A stretch of DNA of 64,000 bases from Eutrigla gurnardus (GCA_963514095.1 OY741264.1:17668827-17732826); one strand, 5' to 3'. Positions 1-12,659 are shown, counted from the stretch's first letter. Made by a program: numbers and translations. The notes: generated by a model from the sequence alone, not told the origin.

Positions 1-785
1 ACCTATAAGATAAAGTGTGGGGTTCCCCAAGGGTCAATTTTAGGTCCAACTCTTTTTAATCTGTACATGCTTCCCCTTGGGGACGTCATCAGGAGGCACG
101 GCATCAGCTTTCATAGTTATGCTGACGATACGCAACTGTACATCGCCGTGTCTCCTGATGACACAGGGCCAATTGATGCCCTTTTTAACTGCATTATAGA
201 CATCAAGTCATGGATGGCAGCAAACTTCCTACAGCTCAACCAGGACAAAACAGAGGTTTTAGTCATTGGTCCTGAAGGCCAGAGAGAGAAACTTTTACCA
301 AAGTTACAGGATTTTAAACCCGCAAAATCTGTAAAAAATCTGGGCGTGATTTTTGACTCTGAGCTTACTTTTATTCCACATATCAAAAACATAACAAAGA
401 TAGGTTTGTGCTGACGAGGACCAGAGGGCGGGAGCACATTACACCAGTTTTAGAATCGCTGCATTGGCTCCCTGTGCGTTTCAGGATCGATTTTAAGGTT
501 CTTTTACTAGTTTTTAAATGTCTTAATGGTCTTGGGCCTTCCTATTTATCTGCAACACTTTTACCCTATCAACCCTCACGGACCCTGAGGTCCTCCGGTG
601 CTGGCCTTTTAACCATACCAAAAGTAAGAACTAAAACACACGGGGAGGCTGCGTTCGGTTTCTATGACCCCCGATTGTGGAGCAGCCTGCCGGAGAACCT
701 CAGGGCCGCAGAGAATGTTGATGTTTTTAAAAAGAGGCCCACCTTTTTAATCAGGCTTTTAACTGACTTGTTTTATTCTTTCTAA
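1..785 (+). pseudogene. LINE reverse transcriptase, thumb region deleted
   Basis: Frame 1 from the first base gives the RT motif GVPQGSILGP and then the catalytic box YADDTQLY near 118-141, and stops at 412. A second frame (408-785) carries the C-terminal region beginning LTRTRGREHITPVLESLHWL and ends at a natural stop at 783-785. In intact relatives a thumb segment of several tens of residues separates these two blocks; here they abut with a frame change, so an internal deletion near 408 is the simplest reading. The catalytic aspartates are retained, but the protein cannot be made whole. Confidence 0.8.
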
Positions 786-1277
786 TTCCTTTTATGCTTC
801 TTACATTTTTTATTATGATTCTATTTTACATTATTTATTTTAGCTTATCCTGTTTTACTGTTTTATATATTATATTTATTTATTTATTTTTATTGTTTCA
901 TTTATTGGGTCTATTTTATAGATTTTGATGCATTTTACTGTTTTTATTCCCTCAGTTTTTAGCTTCTACCTTTTTATCTTATTTTACTGTTTTAGCCCCT
1001 CGGTTTTCCAGTGTTTTCCTCCTGGGGGCCGACCGCACCGGGAGCTGTCTCTGGTCCACCGTTGGGGGTGCTGTCCTGTGGACGGCCCTGGACCGGGTGG
1101 CTGGAGAGCTCTACACCTTGGTGTGGAGCCTCCTGTCTGCCTAGGCTGGGGTGGTCCCTGTGGTGGCGCCCTCTGCAGTCATGGACCATGATTCCTCTCG
1201 GTGTGCGTCGGCCCCCAAAGGTAGCTTCTTCCTCACCTCAGATCTTGGTGCCCAGCCATGTCTCTTCAGTGACAGAT

Positions 1278-1392
1278 AGTGTATGTGTGTGGGTGTGGGT
1301 GTGTTTGTGTGTGTGGGTGTGTATGTCTGTGCATTTGGCAATGTGTGTGCGTGAGTGTGTATGTCTCTGTGTATCTCTGTGTATATTTGTGG
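1278..1392. repeat. GT-rich low-complexity tract
   Basis: Degenerate (GT)n and (GTGTAT)n sequence inside the 3' untranslated part of the LINE. Reading frames across it are low-complexity artefacts. Confidence 0.8.
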
Positions 1393-1552
1393 GGGTGGGA
1401 GGTTTGGGTTTCATGGTGTTTCTTTGTTGTTCACATTTTGTTTTGTTTTTGTTTTGTTCGCTCTTATTTTCTGTAGGGCACTTTGTGTTACTGCAAAGTA
1501 TGAAAGGTGCCATATAAATAAAGCTTGATTTGATTTGATTTGATTTGATGCA

Positions 1553-4230
1553 AAGCTTGACAGGCCTGCTGTGCCTGGATACGGTTGCTATGCTATGAGT
1601 GGACAATCCTGGTTCGAGGGAGTCAATTGTAGCGAGAGATGCTCCAGTTAATTTGACATAAACAACAATGACTGGTCTATATCATAGATTTCTTCAAATA
1701 GCCCAAGACAGTCAACATGATCCAATGCTTAGTTCCATAGAGGAATCACAACAACTGAACACTAGGCTCCAATATTAAACCTATGAGTCAATATACCATT
1801 TATCATTTGTCTGGTATGGATTCTGATGTCGGATCGAAAGACTCTGCTTGTGTGACCAAGCCTCACTTTTTGTGAAAGATCGTCCTCTTTTTGGATCGGA
1901 GATACCTATCCAAGGACATCACTTAGCTGACGAAACCAGCAAGAAGCAAAAGAGGCAGACAATTAAACAAATCAATGTGCAGGAATAGTGAGTGTTTATT
2001 TTGCTCCCTTTTTCATTTTCATTTTTTTTTTTGCCACTCGCCTCTCCTCACTAGCGCTCTGACAATCACCCCTTACCCTCGCAAGCTCCCTTTCTTGCTC
2101 CCTTCCCCTGCTTGTCATATGTGGTTTCAGAGCGCCAACCTAGCTCTCTGCCTCCAAGGGAGCTTCAGGCAACTGTCACTTTAAGTTACGCGTGGCACGT
2201 AAAAACCAGGCACCAAGCTAACAGTAATAGATCTGTGTAAAATCAGGTCAAATGTTGCCATCTCTATCCCGTCCTTCTGGTGATTGTTACATTTGGAGAG
2301 CAGGAGCTGGCTATTTGAAAGGAAGAAAGATCGCATAATCAGTGCGCTAACATCCAGCCCAGCACCCCCACGGTCTCTTTGCAATCTGCCGGAGAGTGAA
2401 TAATGGAGACATAACACAGGACGGAGAGGCAGCCACGGGGAAAGAGTAGAAATCATGTTGGAAGAAGTACACATCACCTAAAGTTGTGTTATCTGTTTTA
2501 TATACAGCGGAATGATTGCTGGACAACTTGTGACATTCGGCATCATCACAAGCCATAGGAATCTATCAAAACTTGCCCTTGACACAGAAAAATAAGTAAA
2601 AGCAAACATGCTTCTTTTTTTTTTGTAATTCAAGTTTTTATTTCTTTTATCTCTGGTGTATGACATTAGAACATTTTACATTTTCAGACATCTTATGCAC
2701 GTTACATGAGGTGTCAGTGGCATAGAAAAACAAAAATAAAATAAGAATACCACATAAATTATGTAAATGATATAAATGATGCGATGATGTAATGATGTAT
2801 AGGGGACATATTGATGCATTCACATAGCTGGAAAACATATACATACAATAGGTGGATACATACATGTTGGATACACTCAGAAAACGGCGTTCAAGCTGTA
2901 GGATCATCAGTCATAGTGATGTGAGTCCAAAACAAGTCCCAGTCTGGTGCCTTGACCTTATTCTTGTTATTCATCTTGTCGAGCATAACTTCATGCAAAC
3001 ATGCTTCTTAAAAACGATGACCCTATGCTTCATTCACTTTGCAGTATTACTCTGAAAAAAGAAGAAAGGGGGATATGGAAACCAGTATCAGAGTGGGTTC
3101 AAGGACAGCATGTTTCCTGAGTACTGTTTCTGGTACCTGAGAATGTCAGCTACGTCTAGTGGCAAAGTTCCTGCCCATGTATTTACTTAGAACCTGTGAT
3201 TTGTAATTTAAAATGCAGGGTGAAGACAGTACCAGTCAATATAAAGCAAACATTTATTGTTTTGTATGCATTCAACATACTTCGGGACTATAGAAACGTT
3301 AATAGGCAAGATTATTTGCATTGTTTAAATGATTAATACAATTATTATTGTTCATTCTTTGTTTTTGCCACTCCCATCTTCAACATAAAACAGAATGTTG
3401 CTGGAATAATAAGTTATAAGGACACAACATTTTGTTGGTCATCATTTTGTCGGTTGCTGATTTCACCTTGTTTATGCAATGTCTGGCTATGTAATTTTGA
3501 TTTCATACAGTAATCATATTGATGTTTGAATAATACCATCCTAAATTATTTGTGCCAATTCAGTTAGGGGGATAAGGGGGATATCATGTTCAGCCTTCCT
3601 CCCCACCCTACAAGTTGTCATACTGTCCCTTATGAGTCAAAAGCTTTGTAAGCCGTTACATAACACAACTAATGGACTAGAACCTAGTCCTATTAACTAG
3701 AACTAGAACCAAACCAGTCTAATTCTGACTTCCTTCCCCCGTCTTCAACACAGTTTGTGTACATCAGTGTCTGCAGTGTTAACTTAAGTAGAGCTCAGCC
3801 AACCTGCTATTCACGTTGAAATGGTGTAAAAACACTCTAAAAGAGTATTCATTCTCTGGGTTTATGTAAATCATCGTTGTGTTTTGATCCATACTTTTCA
3901 GCCATTCAAATGTTTGCATTGATATCAAATCACATCTGCGTCCGCAGCTATAAGCAGGTTCTGGGTTCACTTGTTGTTAATGTCGACTGCTTCCAGTTTA
4001 CATAGGTGGCTTGGGTGGAGCTAGCCACTAATATCAAGTTCAAAAATCTAATTTCGGTGTACGCCAACCAACAAGACCAACCAACCAACAAGCACACTCT
4101 CTCGGCACAAGGACCACATGTTTCCTGTTTCCAAGTTCTCTGGATAGCTCTGATTGGATTTTTGCAAACTGGAAGTGCCGAGATAACCAAGGCTTGGTTT
4201 ACAATCCGCGATTCAATGTAGAGAAGAAGA
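1553..4230. other. No gene or recognisable repeat seen
   Basis: AT-rich sequence with only short frames of unremarkable composition. No splice-consistent coding series, RNA gene or terminal inverted repeat was recognised. A pyrimidine-rich stretch lies at about 2000-2110. Confidence 0.5.
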
Positions 4231-4235
4231 TACTG

Positions 4236-4412
4236 AAGCAGGTGTGTGTTGGACTCAAAAGTAGTTCAACAAAGCTACTCGGAGGAAGATGGCTGTGGTC
4301 TCTGATGCAGAAGTATCGGGGAACGGAAAAACACATGAAAACAGTTTAGGAGTCCGTTGGACACACAGGAAGCTGCAATGATGACAGAGGCATCCGCACT
4401 GAGAAAGCTGGT
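4236..4412 (-). repeat. LTR-family fragment, copy 1
   Basis: This segment is a direct, diverged repeat of 5225-5372. Both share blocks such as CAAAGCTRCTCRGAGGAAG, GTCCRTTGGACA and GATGACAGAGGC, with insertions between them. The shared arrangement with the LTR-like block that follows the second copy suggests a piece of the same LTR family. A third short piece at 4775-4812 repeats the motif GTGTTGGACCCAAAAGTAG. Confidence 0.55.
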
Positions 4413-5224
4413 GACTGCTGAGAACTTGGTCAGGTCCATCTGCACATTCCTCTTAGCCATGATGTATCCCAGGTAGACAGGAATGCAAGGAGATGGCTGG
4501 ATGTGGAACAGGACATCCTCATAGTGCAAGAGAGCAGCATGTGGACTGGAGTAGTCTGATGAGTGACTTTCCCCACCAGATAACCATCCAGTGCATTTTC
4601 TGGAATTGGGCGAGGAAGGGTGACCCGGCCAAGTCCAAATTGACAGGCGAGGCCTTCATGGTCAATACATGTGGAGAGAGAGTGAAGGTCAGGCAGGAGG
4701 AGCTTTTTTGTGGAACAGAGGTCGCCGGTTAGAGTTCAGGATGATGCTGGGTCCACTTCTGGTCAGATTGTAGTGACACAGGTGTGTTGGACCCAAAAGT
4801 AGTGTAATGGGAATTTTGGATGTTTGTAATTTATAATCAGAATATTTGTCAGGCCAGACGTCGATCCGCATCTCCTCATCTGACTGTTATGCTATGACGA
4901 AAATGAATGCCTGTTTGTAGATGATATGAACATGAGTGCCACATTGACATAAGATAATTTCAGGACTATGACGCCTGTGTTCTGTAAATCTTGACCTTGC
5001 CTGTACATCTTGTCTTTGTAAGATAGGACATGATCCGTCCTTTGTCCATGGTTCCTCCTCCTTAAAAGGGAGATTGTTGCTAGACTCAGGGTCGTTCCTG
5101 CGGATTCTGAACCTTTGCATCAGAAGGCAGGGGTGAACAGTACTTTCTTCTGCAGATGAGAATACTTAGTGAAATAAACCTCGGAGAAAAAGCTGATCCT
5201 GGTTGTTGATCTTTATTGGGCAGA

Positions 5225-5760
5225 TTCATTTTTCCACAACAGTAGTTCGACAAAGCTGCTCAGAGGAAGCTGGCTACGTGGAAGAAAACAGTTCAGGGGT
5301 CCATTGGACAAACAGGAAACAGGAGGCTGCAACGATGACAGAGGCGTCCACACTGAGAAAGCCTCTGGTTGGGACAGACCACCGGATAAGCGGTTGAGTA
5401 ACTCACATCACAGTTGGCACAGAAAAACAGCAGGTGTGAGCCAGCAGACAGAAACCAGGTAACAGGCAGGTATTTTGGTCGGGAACAGAAGGCTGAGGCG
5501 TTTACCGGGACAGAGATGAGAAGGGATGGTCAGTATGAAACAGGGTCGTAACCGGGAGATCAATCCAAGGGTAAGTGCTGGAAGGTCTGGCATGGAAGCA
5601 AAGAACAATCTGGCAATGAGTAAATGAGTGAGTGCAGCTCAATCAGCTTACAGAGCTGAGAGCTGTGAGAGCAGGTGGAATGAGTTTGGCTGGTCAGAGA
5701 GCAACTTCACAACGAAAATGAGAAAGACATACTGGTAGAAGTTGGAAATCATACATTAAT
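5225..5760 (-). mobile_element. LTR-like element, related to the 62.6-kb solo LTR
   Basis: Read on the minus strand, 5408-5640 aligns with 62670-62890 on the plus strand. Translating both gives the same peculiar phrases in the same order: LISR.RPC, then PG, then LSLL.PT. These are not thought to be real proteins, but the match shows the two segments are copies of one repeat family. The solo LTR at 62.6 kb has TG...CA ends, so this is probably a diverged, partly deleted LTR in the opposite orientation. Exact ends were not found. Confidence 0.6.
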
Positions 5761-5918
5761 GGCGACTGTTGCAACATATCAGTACGAGGCTGATATTGAC
5801 ACACACCCAAGGTCTAACTTTCATCCAATCGTTGACCTTCTTCATACTTTGGTTCTGCCCTGAGCTGTCAATCACAACAGAGGCAAGGCAGCCATTGGGC
5901 TAAATGTTATTACTCCTG

Positions 5919-7050
5919 GGGCCCGTTTCAGAAAGCAGGTTTAGTGAAAACCTTGAGTTCATTAATCCTGAGATGAGGAAAACTCTGGTTTTTCGGTTTC
6001 ACAAAGCCAGTTCAGCATAAATCTGAGTCAGTTACCCGGGCAACATACTCCGTGAACCTAACCTGCTCGCTGGCAGGTTTTCTTCAACAAAACGTGAGTT
6101 TCTCCTATACATGTCTCCACCTTTTTCTGAATCACTGAAAAAACTCTGAAAAAATGTGCCGTCCTTTCCTCGTCAACCAAATCGATATGGAAATAAAAGT
6201 GATTCTGGCAGCTTTGCATCGGGAGAGAATTTTGATTACCTTTCCTACCGATCACATATCTAAACAATATTCTCCGCCATTTTCAACATTTCATATCGTG
6301 GACATAATCCGCAACCAGATTATTTGCAGAGCTCTTTAGATTTTTTGCGAATGGGTGATTTATGAAATGTTTAAGGACATTTCTATGTTGAAATAGACGC
6401 TTATATTTATTGTTTAATATGTGAAACATGATTAAAATCATATGCCTTAGTCTAAGTATTTGCGCAATATTCTTATGCTTAATTTTCAACTGAAGCCACT
6501 ATTTTTTGTGCCTGGGGGATTACACCTATATGAAAATGATTATTTGTTGATTGCACTACTTTGTGAAACACAGGAGTTGAACCCCTGTCGCCTGCACCGT
6601 AGGCAGTGTTGCTAACCGTTACACCACAGGGTCGCACTGCGAGGCAGAAAAGAAAGCATTATCACCTTTAGATCAATCAACGGTTTCATTCAGTTATACA
6701 CATTAGATCAGGCAGTAATTGTCTGCCACACCAACTATATCTACTTTGCTGCAGTTACGTTGCTCCGCTTTCTCAGGATGAGCTCGTTTTCTACATAAAA
6801 ACAAAGTGATATCTAATAACGCTCTCCCAGTTGCCATGGTGAAACGTAGTATCGGAGCTCCATTAATGATGGCATTGTAGAGTCGGCAGGCACGCGCGTA
6901 ACTCAGAGTTTACATACTCAGAGTTGATTGAACTAATTCAAAACCGCTGTTCTGAAACCGAAAACTCAGAGTTGCCCATCTCAGAGTTGGTCAACTCAGA
7001 GTTCAGGGTTAGGTTCGGAGTTTGTTGAACCTGCTTTCTGAAACGGGCCC
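5919..7050. mobile_element. PIF/Harbinger-like MITE, GGGCCCGTTTC family
   Basis: The ends are perfect inverted repeats beginning GGGCCCGTTTCAGAAAGCAG, and a 3-bp duplication CTG flanks both sides (5916-5918 and 7051-7053). A 3-bp TSD of CWG type is characteristic of PIF/Harbinger transposition. Subterminal DNA carries many copies of CTCAGAGTT. No transposase frame is present, so the element is non-autonomous. It contains a tRNA-like block. A relative lies at 29199-30043 in the opposite orientation and an end fragment at 7383-7456. Confidence 0.8.
6570..6636 (-). promoter_or_regulatory. tRNA-like block with A- and B-box motifs inside the MITE
   Basis: On the minus strand the segment reads like a decayed tRNA. 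An A-box-like TGGTGTAACGGTTAGCA is followed by a 5-bp anticodon-like stem and a B-box GGGTTCAACTCC. The anticodon loop lacks the expected T33, so a functional tRNA is unlikely. The equivalent block at 29941-30000 in the second copy is on the plus strand and is cut just after the B-box start. Confidence 0.55.
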
Positions 7051-7382
7051 CTGCTCCGCAGGCTAAGATGAGGGGATGTATAAGGAGGATAATAAAACCA
7101 GGCTGCAAGCTTGAGATTCACAAACATGTTGGACAGCAGCTGTAGTATATATTTTGTGGTATTTACAACTCAACCGTTTCCCTTCAGACCAACCCTTCCC
7201 TGTACAACTGCTCTCCATGTCTAACCATTCTCAGCAAATGATCATTTCAGGATGTGGTTTCAGACCACAACACTCCAACAGATATTCACATGAATGCATT
7301 TTAGGCTAAGACAAAGAAATGGCGTCATTTTCAGCACTTTGTCGCTCCCAGACTGTATTTATAATTAATGTGCATCTCTTTT

Positions 7383-7456
7383 TCTCTCAGAGTTGGTCAA
7401 CTCAGAGTCCAGGGTTAGGTTCAGAGTTTGTTGAACCTGCTTTCTGAAACGGGCCC
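7383..7456. mobile_element. Right-end fragment of the GGGCCCGTTTC MITE family
   Basis: About 74 bp nearly identical to the right end of the 5919-7050 element, ending CTGAAACGGGCCC and followed by CTG. No matching left end is visible between the two, so this is a truncated copy or a remnant of an outer nested element. Confidence 0.7.
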
Positions 7457-8168
7457 CTGATAGTTTCTCAGAAAAACAACATTTCAAACTGGAATATGAG
7501 CTAGATGGAGGATTTTAACAACAAGGTAAGTTTTAACTAATCTTGATGAACATTTTCAGGTACATTCTGTAATGTTTATTGAATATGGTCAAAACTTAAA
7601 CAAACATTTTTAAAAGTCAATCAATGCTGGTGAACATGGTAGAGGTTTATGTAAGCAAGGTGGCTGATGTTGTCGATGGACAATGACATGTCGTAACCGG
7701 TATGGTCCTTTAATGCTTCAGTCTGTAGATTGTTTGTGTCATTGAGAATGTATGTAGAAATAAAACCATTATTTCAATGACAAAGTGTTGAGGTGTATTT
7801 GTGTACATCTAGTGCAGTTAATGTAATATTGTTAAAATGCATCACCAACAGACATATTGTATATAGCTACACTGTTTGCAAAATACTGCAATAGACTGCA
7901 CACTGATGTGAAGGTCTAATCTAATGGAAACCATGCAGCGAAGATGAAAGGCACACATGAAAAGCCTGTGATTAACAACTGTTGGTAAAAAGCACTCTGC
8001 TCATATCCCTGAGCAAGAGTGGCAACATCAGCCGAGGTGCCAAGATCTGGAACCAACAGAAAGGAGAGGTACTGCATGAAAACCTGAATTGTTCCTCATC
8101 AAAACAGTTTGGTTAGTGATAAATGAAAGCCACATTATAGGTCATAAAATGTGTGCTATTCACCACCA

Positions 8169-8170
<2 letters not shown>

Positions 8171-8222
<52 letters not shown>

Positions 8223-8231
8223 ATATATATT
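8171..8231. repeat. (AT)n microsatellite
   Basis: Nearly uninterrupted AT dinucleotides, broken once by AA. Confidence 0.95.
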
Positions 8232-9243
8232 AATTACAGAAAGTTTAAGCATTTTCTCTGAGTGCAAGCCACTTATTTGTGACTGAAAGTCAAATCCTGA
8301 TTCAATAACTGTATAGTTAAGACATAACAACATCAATTACCACATAAGCAATAAACCGTCTGTGAAGAGTTGACCTCAGCAGCAGAGGTCAGCAGTGGCT
8401 TACCTTCACATAATAAGTAATGACAAGTGGATCTATGTTAAAGAAACAATCAATGAAATCGTCACATAGGACAATGGTGACCTCTTTTTCTTGCTCAATT
8501 ATTAGCCATTTTTGAAAAGGAAATGACAATAAATTAACTATGAACCATCCCAGCAGAATCTTAAAGCAACATACATGTGGGACAAAAGTATTAGGTTAAT
8601 AGTGCAATATGTGTAAAGGCTACAGCACCAGCGGCAAGAGAGAATTTAAGGAATTCGATTTCTTGAATTTCTTCAAGGAAGCACCAGAGATAATACCAAT
8701 CAGTAAATGGCAATCTGACCTTTTTAGATCATGGCACATTGTATCTTGAATTTAGAGTTGACATTTTAGCTTAAAAGTGGTTTAAAGCCCATGGACTGCC
8801 CAAAAAGGAGAGAAACAACCGGTTCTGACTTCCATATCGTCAAATACTGATACCGGCGCACGCTTTCAGCTAACTCCGATGTCAACAGTATAAAGTGTGA
8901 GAAAGTCCACACAGGGTTGGCGGGAGCAATGGGCTAGACAAACACAGCCATTAGCCAATCAGTGCCAGGGGCGGGACTAACCATTGTCAAATGGTTGTCA
9001 AGCCTTTGCGTCATCTGTGCGGCTGACTAATGATCACAATGGAGACTGCGACAGATAATGGAGGCAGTTCTAAATGGATCTAAAGTAATGATTGTTTAAA
9101 ATGGAGAGTTCACCTCCGTCGTCCTGCGACGAGATACCAGGTTGAGACCCTGACACAGCTTCTTTTCCCCTGGCATTTTTGTTGAGTATCTTCGTTGATC
9201 TCTCTCTCTTCTCAATCTTTCCTCATTTGTGTCGGTAACTTAA

Positions 9244-9435
9244 AGAGGCAGTCCGTAACATTTTCATCTATTTAATTGTCTTCTAAGTTATTATCTATTA
9301 AAGAGTAAGTTAAAACAATGGTGATTAATCACATGACCCACTAATGAATGTGCTTGTACTTGCTGCTTGGTTCGCGCAGCCAGGTACATTTCATTACTGC
9401 TGACTCACGCATCTCAAACCTTACGGACTGCCACG
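9244..9435. mobile_element. Possible short MITE with TAA target duplication
   Basis: Imperfect ends share GGCAGTCCGTAA (left AGAGGCAGTCCGTAA, right TTACGGACTGCCACG), and TAA flanks both sides at 9241-9243 and 9436-9438. The 192-bp interior has no coding capacity. The size and the 3-bp TSD fit a Harbinger-type MITE, but the inverted repeat is short. Confidence 0.4.
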
Positions 9436-11235
9436 TAAACCTCCAACGACCACCTCTTTAGAACACATTGTGAATCTAAGTCATCTGAAACATAACAGAA
9501 ATCCTCTCAGAACATGACTCCAGCTGTATATGGAAGAATTAGTCCCAACATCTCTGAATCGTTCAATCAATGACTTCTCTTTCACGTATGAACTGCTGAA
9601 TAACAGTTTTGAGTTTGATTACTGTGATTGACAAATTCATTTTACAAATATGGCATGTCTACTCAATATCGGCCGCCTTTCTTTTTGCTTTCTCTTTTAG
9701 CACACCTGGCTCCTCCTTTACTGTAAAACTTTGATGCAAAATGACGTCATGGGAACACATCACCTGTCAATTTAAAACAATGTCAGATTCAGATGGAATT
9801 TATTTGACTTTAATTAGAACAAACGTAAACTTCCAAACATCAACACAGAAAGAAAAATATGAATGAATCAAAATAAAACATGATCATAACAATGTATGCA
9901 TGACAGTCAGATGAAGTAGAATTGCAGATTAGTACAATGAAAGCCAGAAATATGTATTATTCTTTCAGTCGGACTGTGTGAAGTCCACCTTGCTGTGACA
10001 GGAGGTCTCTTATCTCTACAGTGGACGTGTTAGGATTTCATAAAAAAATCTGCCTTTATTAATCTTGGTCAAGAATACTGAGCATCCTTTACTGCAACCA
10101 TGTGGTGATTTTGCTCAGGATGAAAGCGGCTATGAGGCGGGAGTAGCTTCATTGCACTATTCAGTGGGTTCATGTGAGGGACTACCTCTGCTTTATTACC
10201 AGTTTTACATCAGTAGATGTAACTGTTGGCTGATGTGGATGTGAAAGCCATCCAATGGGCTGTAGCCCTACAATAGGACAGGATCTTTGTCAATGTAGAA
10301 CCATTGCAAAGCATGTTTCTCAACATATGTGCTTTTTGTGTATTTACAAAGAGTTGGAATTATTAAAAGATTATGCAGGTTTATTTGATTTATTTTCAAA
10401 AAATGACTATTTGTTTTTTGTTTGCTTAGGGCACTATCTTTGAAACCATGGGCTATTTTTATGCAAAACTCTACACATTAACCACAAAACTAAACCCGCA
10501 GACATTATACATCTCTTCCTAAGAAAACTATTATTTTCAATTTAAGTCAATACAGTAGACAAACCATCATTTCAATAATCACATAAAGCTCCAACTACAC
10601 ACTGAGAAATGTGAAAAAAACAGTTGTGGCTTTTGCTTTTTCTGTGTGTAGGACAGAGCAGTTTGTCATTCATGTAAACTCACAGGTATCCAAATGTGTA
10701 AAGCATGGATGGGTCTGAACATAAACTATAATACCAATTGAGTGGATTAGTGGATTAGTGGAGTGGATTTGAATAAACACTCCTCAAACAACACACATCC
10801 AGCAGAAGAAAATAAAAACTTTTTGCTTGAAAAAAAAAAAAGAATAGAAAATAATCTGGCAAAATCTGGCCTTCTTTGTTGTTCTGGCCATTACACTCCA
10901 TCCACATCACATGCTATGCTATGTATTGTCCCCTGTGCCGTATCTAGGCCTGTCATGTTTATACTGATGCTTAGTTTAGTTTATTTCAAACATGCAGAAA
11001 TATAAGACAAATAATATCAAATAAAATGATCAGTATGCACTACCAAACTCAAATCGACAAAATTATTAGAAGCACAGAAAAATAAACAAAAAAGACATTT
11101 CCAAAAAGGAGCAGAAATAAGTTAACATTTTTCTAGTCATGCCCCTTTTCCATAACTCAAACAATGAAATCATATTCGTGAAATGTACTGTACAACACAA
11201 ACAGTGCTCTTATATGTAACCCAAATATCCACCCC

Positions 11236-11304
11236 ATATATCTATATATCTATATATCTATATATATACACATACATACATACATACATACATACATACA
11301 CACG
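11236..11304. repeat. TATC/CATA microsatellite
   Basis: A run of TATATATC units grades into a (CATA)n tract. Confidence 0.9.
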
Positions 11305-11439
11305 AGCCCCCACATCTCACAACCACCTGGCTTAAAGTAGCTGTGGCATTAAATGGGAGACCACACTACAGCTAAAGGTTCAAAAATAAATATGTTTATT
11401 GTTAACATTAACAGATATAAAGTCAGTAATGTATAAAAA

Positions 11440-11783
11440 GGAAGGTGTAGTACAAGGTATGTCTAGAGGTGATCAAACAAAAGGTATAAAACGGAACCTG
11501 CGTGTGGAGCAGCTGGTAATGGGCTGGAGAAGGGAGAGGCTCTCTCCAGCAAGGCAGCGAGACGAGAGGCAAGAGAGAGAGCAGCCATTAACCCAGGTCT
11601 TCTTATAGGGACGCCCATTACTCCCAGCACCAATAGCACACTCTCTGCAGATGACATCGGTCTCTCGTATCGCTGCTCTGTTGGAGAGAGCCTCTCCGTT
11701 CTCCAGCCCATTACCAGCTGCTCCACACATGTCGCGTCTTACACCTTTTGTTTGATCACCTCTAGACATTACACTACACCTTC
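11440..11783. repeat. Fold-back inverted duplication, arms about 115 bp
   Basis: The left arm (about 11440-11560) and the reverse complement of the right arm (about 11665-11783) share long blocks, including TGTCTAGAGGTGATCAAACA and GTGGAGCAGCTGGTAATGGG. A spacer of about 100 bp separates them. The same peptide start MSRGDQTKG can be read outward on both strands, an artefact of the palindrome. No transposon ends or target duplication were identified. Confidence 0.8.
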
Positions 11784-12150
11784 TGTCAGGCTTGCAAGGA
11801 GGGAGGACTCAGATGCAAGGCAGAGGCAGGTTAAACAGGTTTTTATTCTAAATTAAAACAAGTATAAACAGAAGATCGCTCCACCGGGAGGAAAAACAAG
11901 GCTACAAACTTAAACTACAAACAGTACAAACAAAAGAACGCAAAAACACAAACTTGACTTAGCTTGGCAAGGCTATGGATCTTTGACAAAGAAACAAAAT
12001 GCACTGGCACAAGACAAGGGGAGACGCAGACTTAAATACACAGAGGGATAATGGGCAACAGGTGGAGACAATCAGGAATCAGGGATGACATCAGACCAGG
12101 GACACATGAGGAAGGGCAAGTGACCTGAAACGAGAGGGGAGTTACTCTTT
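11784..12150 (-). mobile_element. Probable solo LTR, minus strand
   Basis: On the minus strand the segment looks like an LTR. A TATTTAAG box (plus-strand 12031-12038) is followed downstream by AATAAA (plus-strand 11842-11847), and the terminus ends in CCTGACA at 11784. This matches the general design of teleost gypsy LTRs. The upstream end is not clear and no internal region is attached, so it is called solo. Confidence 0.5.
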
Positions 12151-12659
12151 AAAGTAAAACAGGAAATTGTGGGAGTTTTTCATCGATTTCTAATGTTTGA
12201 TTGGGAAGTTTAAACATTTCTAAGTCTAGATGTTGTGATTGATTTCACCAGTCTTGTCAAAGTTGTACAATTGCGCCGTCGCACCCGTGAGTGTTGACAG
12301 CTTTGTTGGGGGAGTCTACGCTTTTTCATTCATTGCATAGACTCAGCTGATTGTATAAAGGGGGAAGCCCTATAGCTATTGGTTAATTTTGCGTGTGGGT
12401 GACACGACGTCAGAGGTGCGTTTTTGTTTCCACCTTGATTGGCTGGTTGATCAAAACTTTGGACAAACATTTGAATGCACGTTTCCGTGAATTGGATAAT
12501 CTTTCGTGGCATTTGATGTAGCGAAGAGAAATACATAGCAATTCGGATTCCTGTGGAGCAAAGTGGAAACCCTGCCATAGGTGAGACCGCTCAAAAGTTT
12601 TGGTTCCTTTCCTGCTTATTTGTTGTTTTTTGCGCGTCAAAAGCGGGGGGGGGGGGGCT

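Larger units (their letters stand above)
1..1552 (+). mobile_element. L2-like LINE, 3' portion with internal deletion
   Basis: The window opens inside a non-LTR retrotransposon. Reverse transcriptase motifs are followed by a C-terminal region, an untranslated tail and a terminal run of GATTT units at about 1526-1549. A short oligomer repeat just after an AATAAA-containing 3' end is typical of teleost L2 elements, and the protein resembles the L2/CR1 group. The 5' end lies outside the window. GT-rich DNA at 1278-1392 belongs to the 3' untranslated part. Confidence 0.85.
7460..11235. other. No gene seen; AT-rich DNA with minor repeats
   Basis: Only short frames occur. Two local features are listed separately: an AT microsatellite at 8171-8231 and a possible MITE at 9244-9435. 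An A-rich stretch lies near 10828-10842. No splice-consistent coding series was found. Confidence 0.5.

Noticed and set aside
1238..1606. Long minus-strand frame rich in His and Thr
   Set aside because: It is a translation of the GT-rich tract in the LINE tail, not a protein-coding gene.
2647..4221. Several 60-85 residue frames as possible small host genes
   Set aside because: No motifs, splice-consistent neighbours or codon-like composition; lengths are expected by chance.
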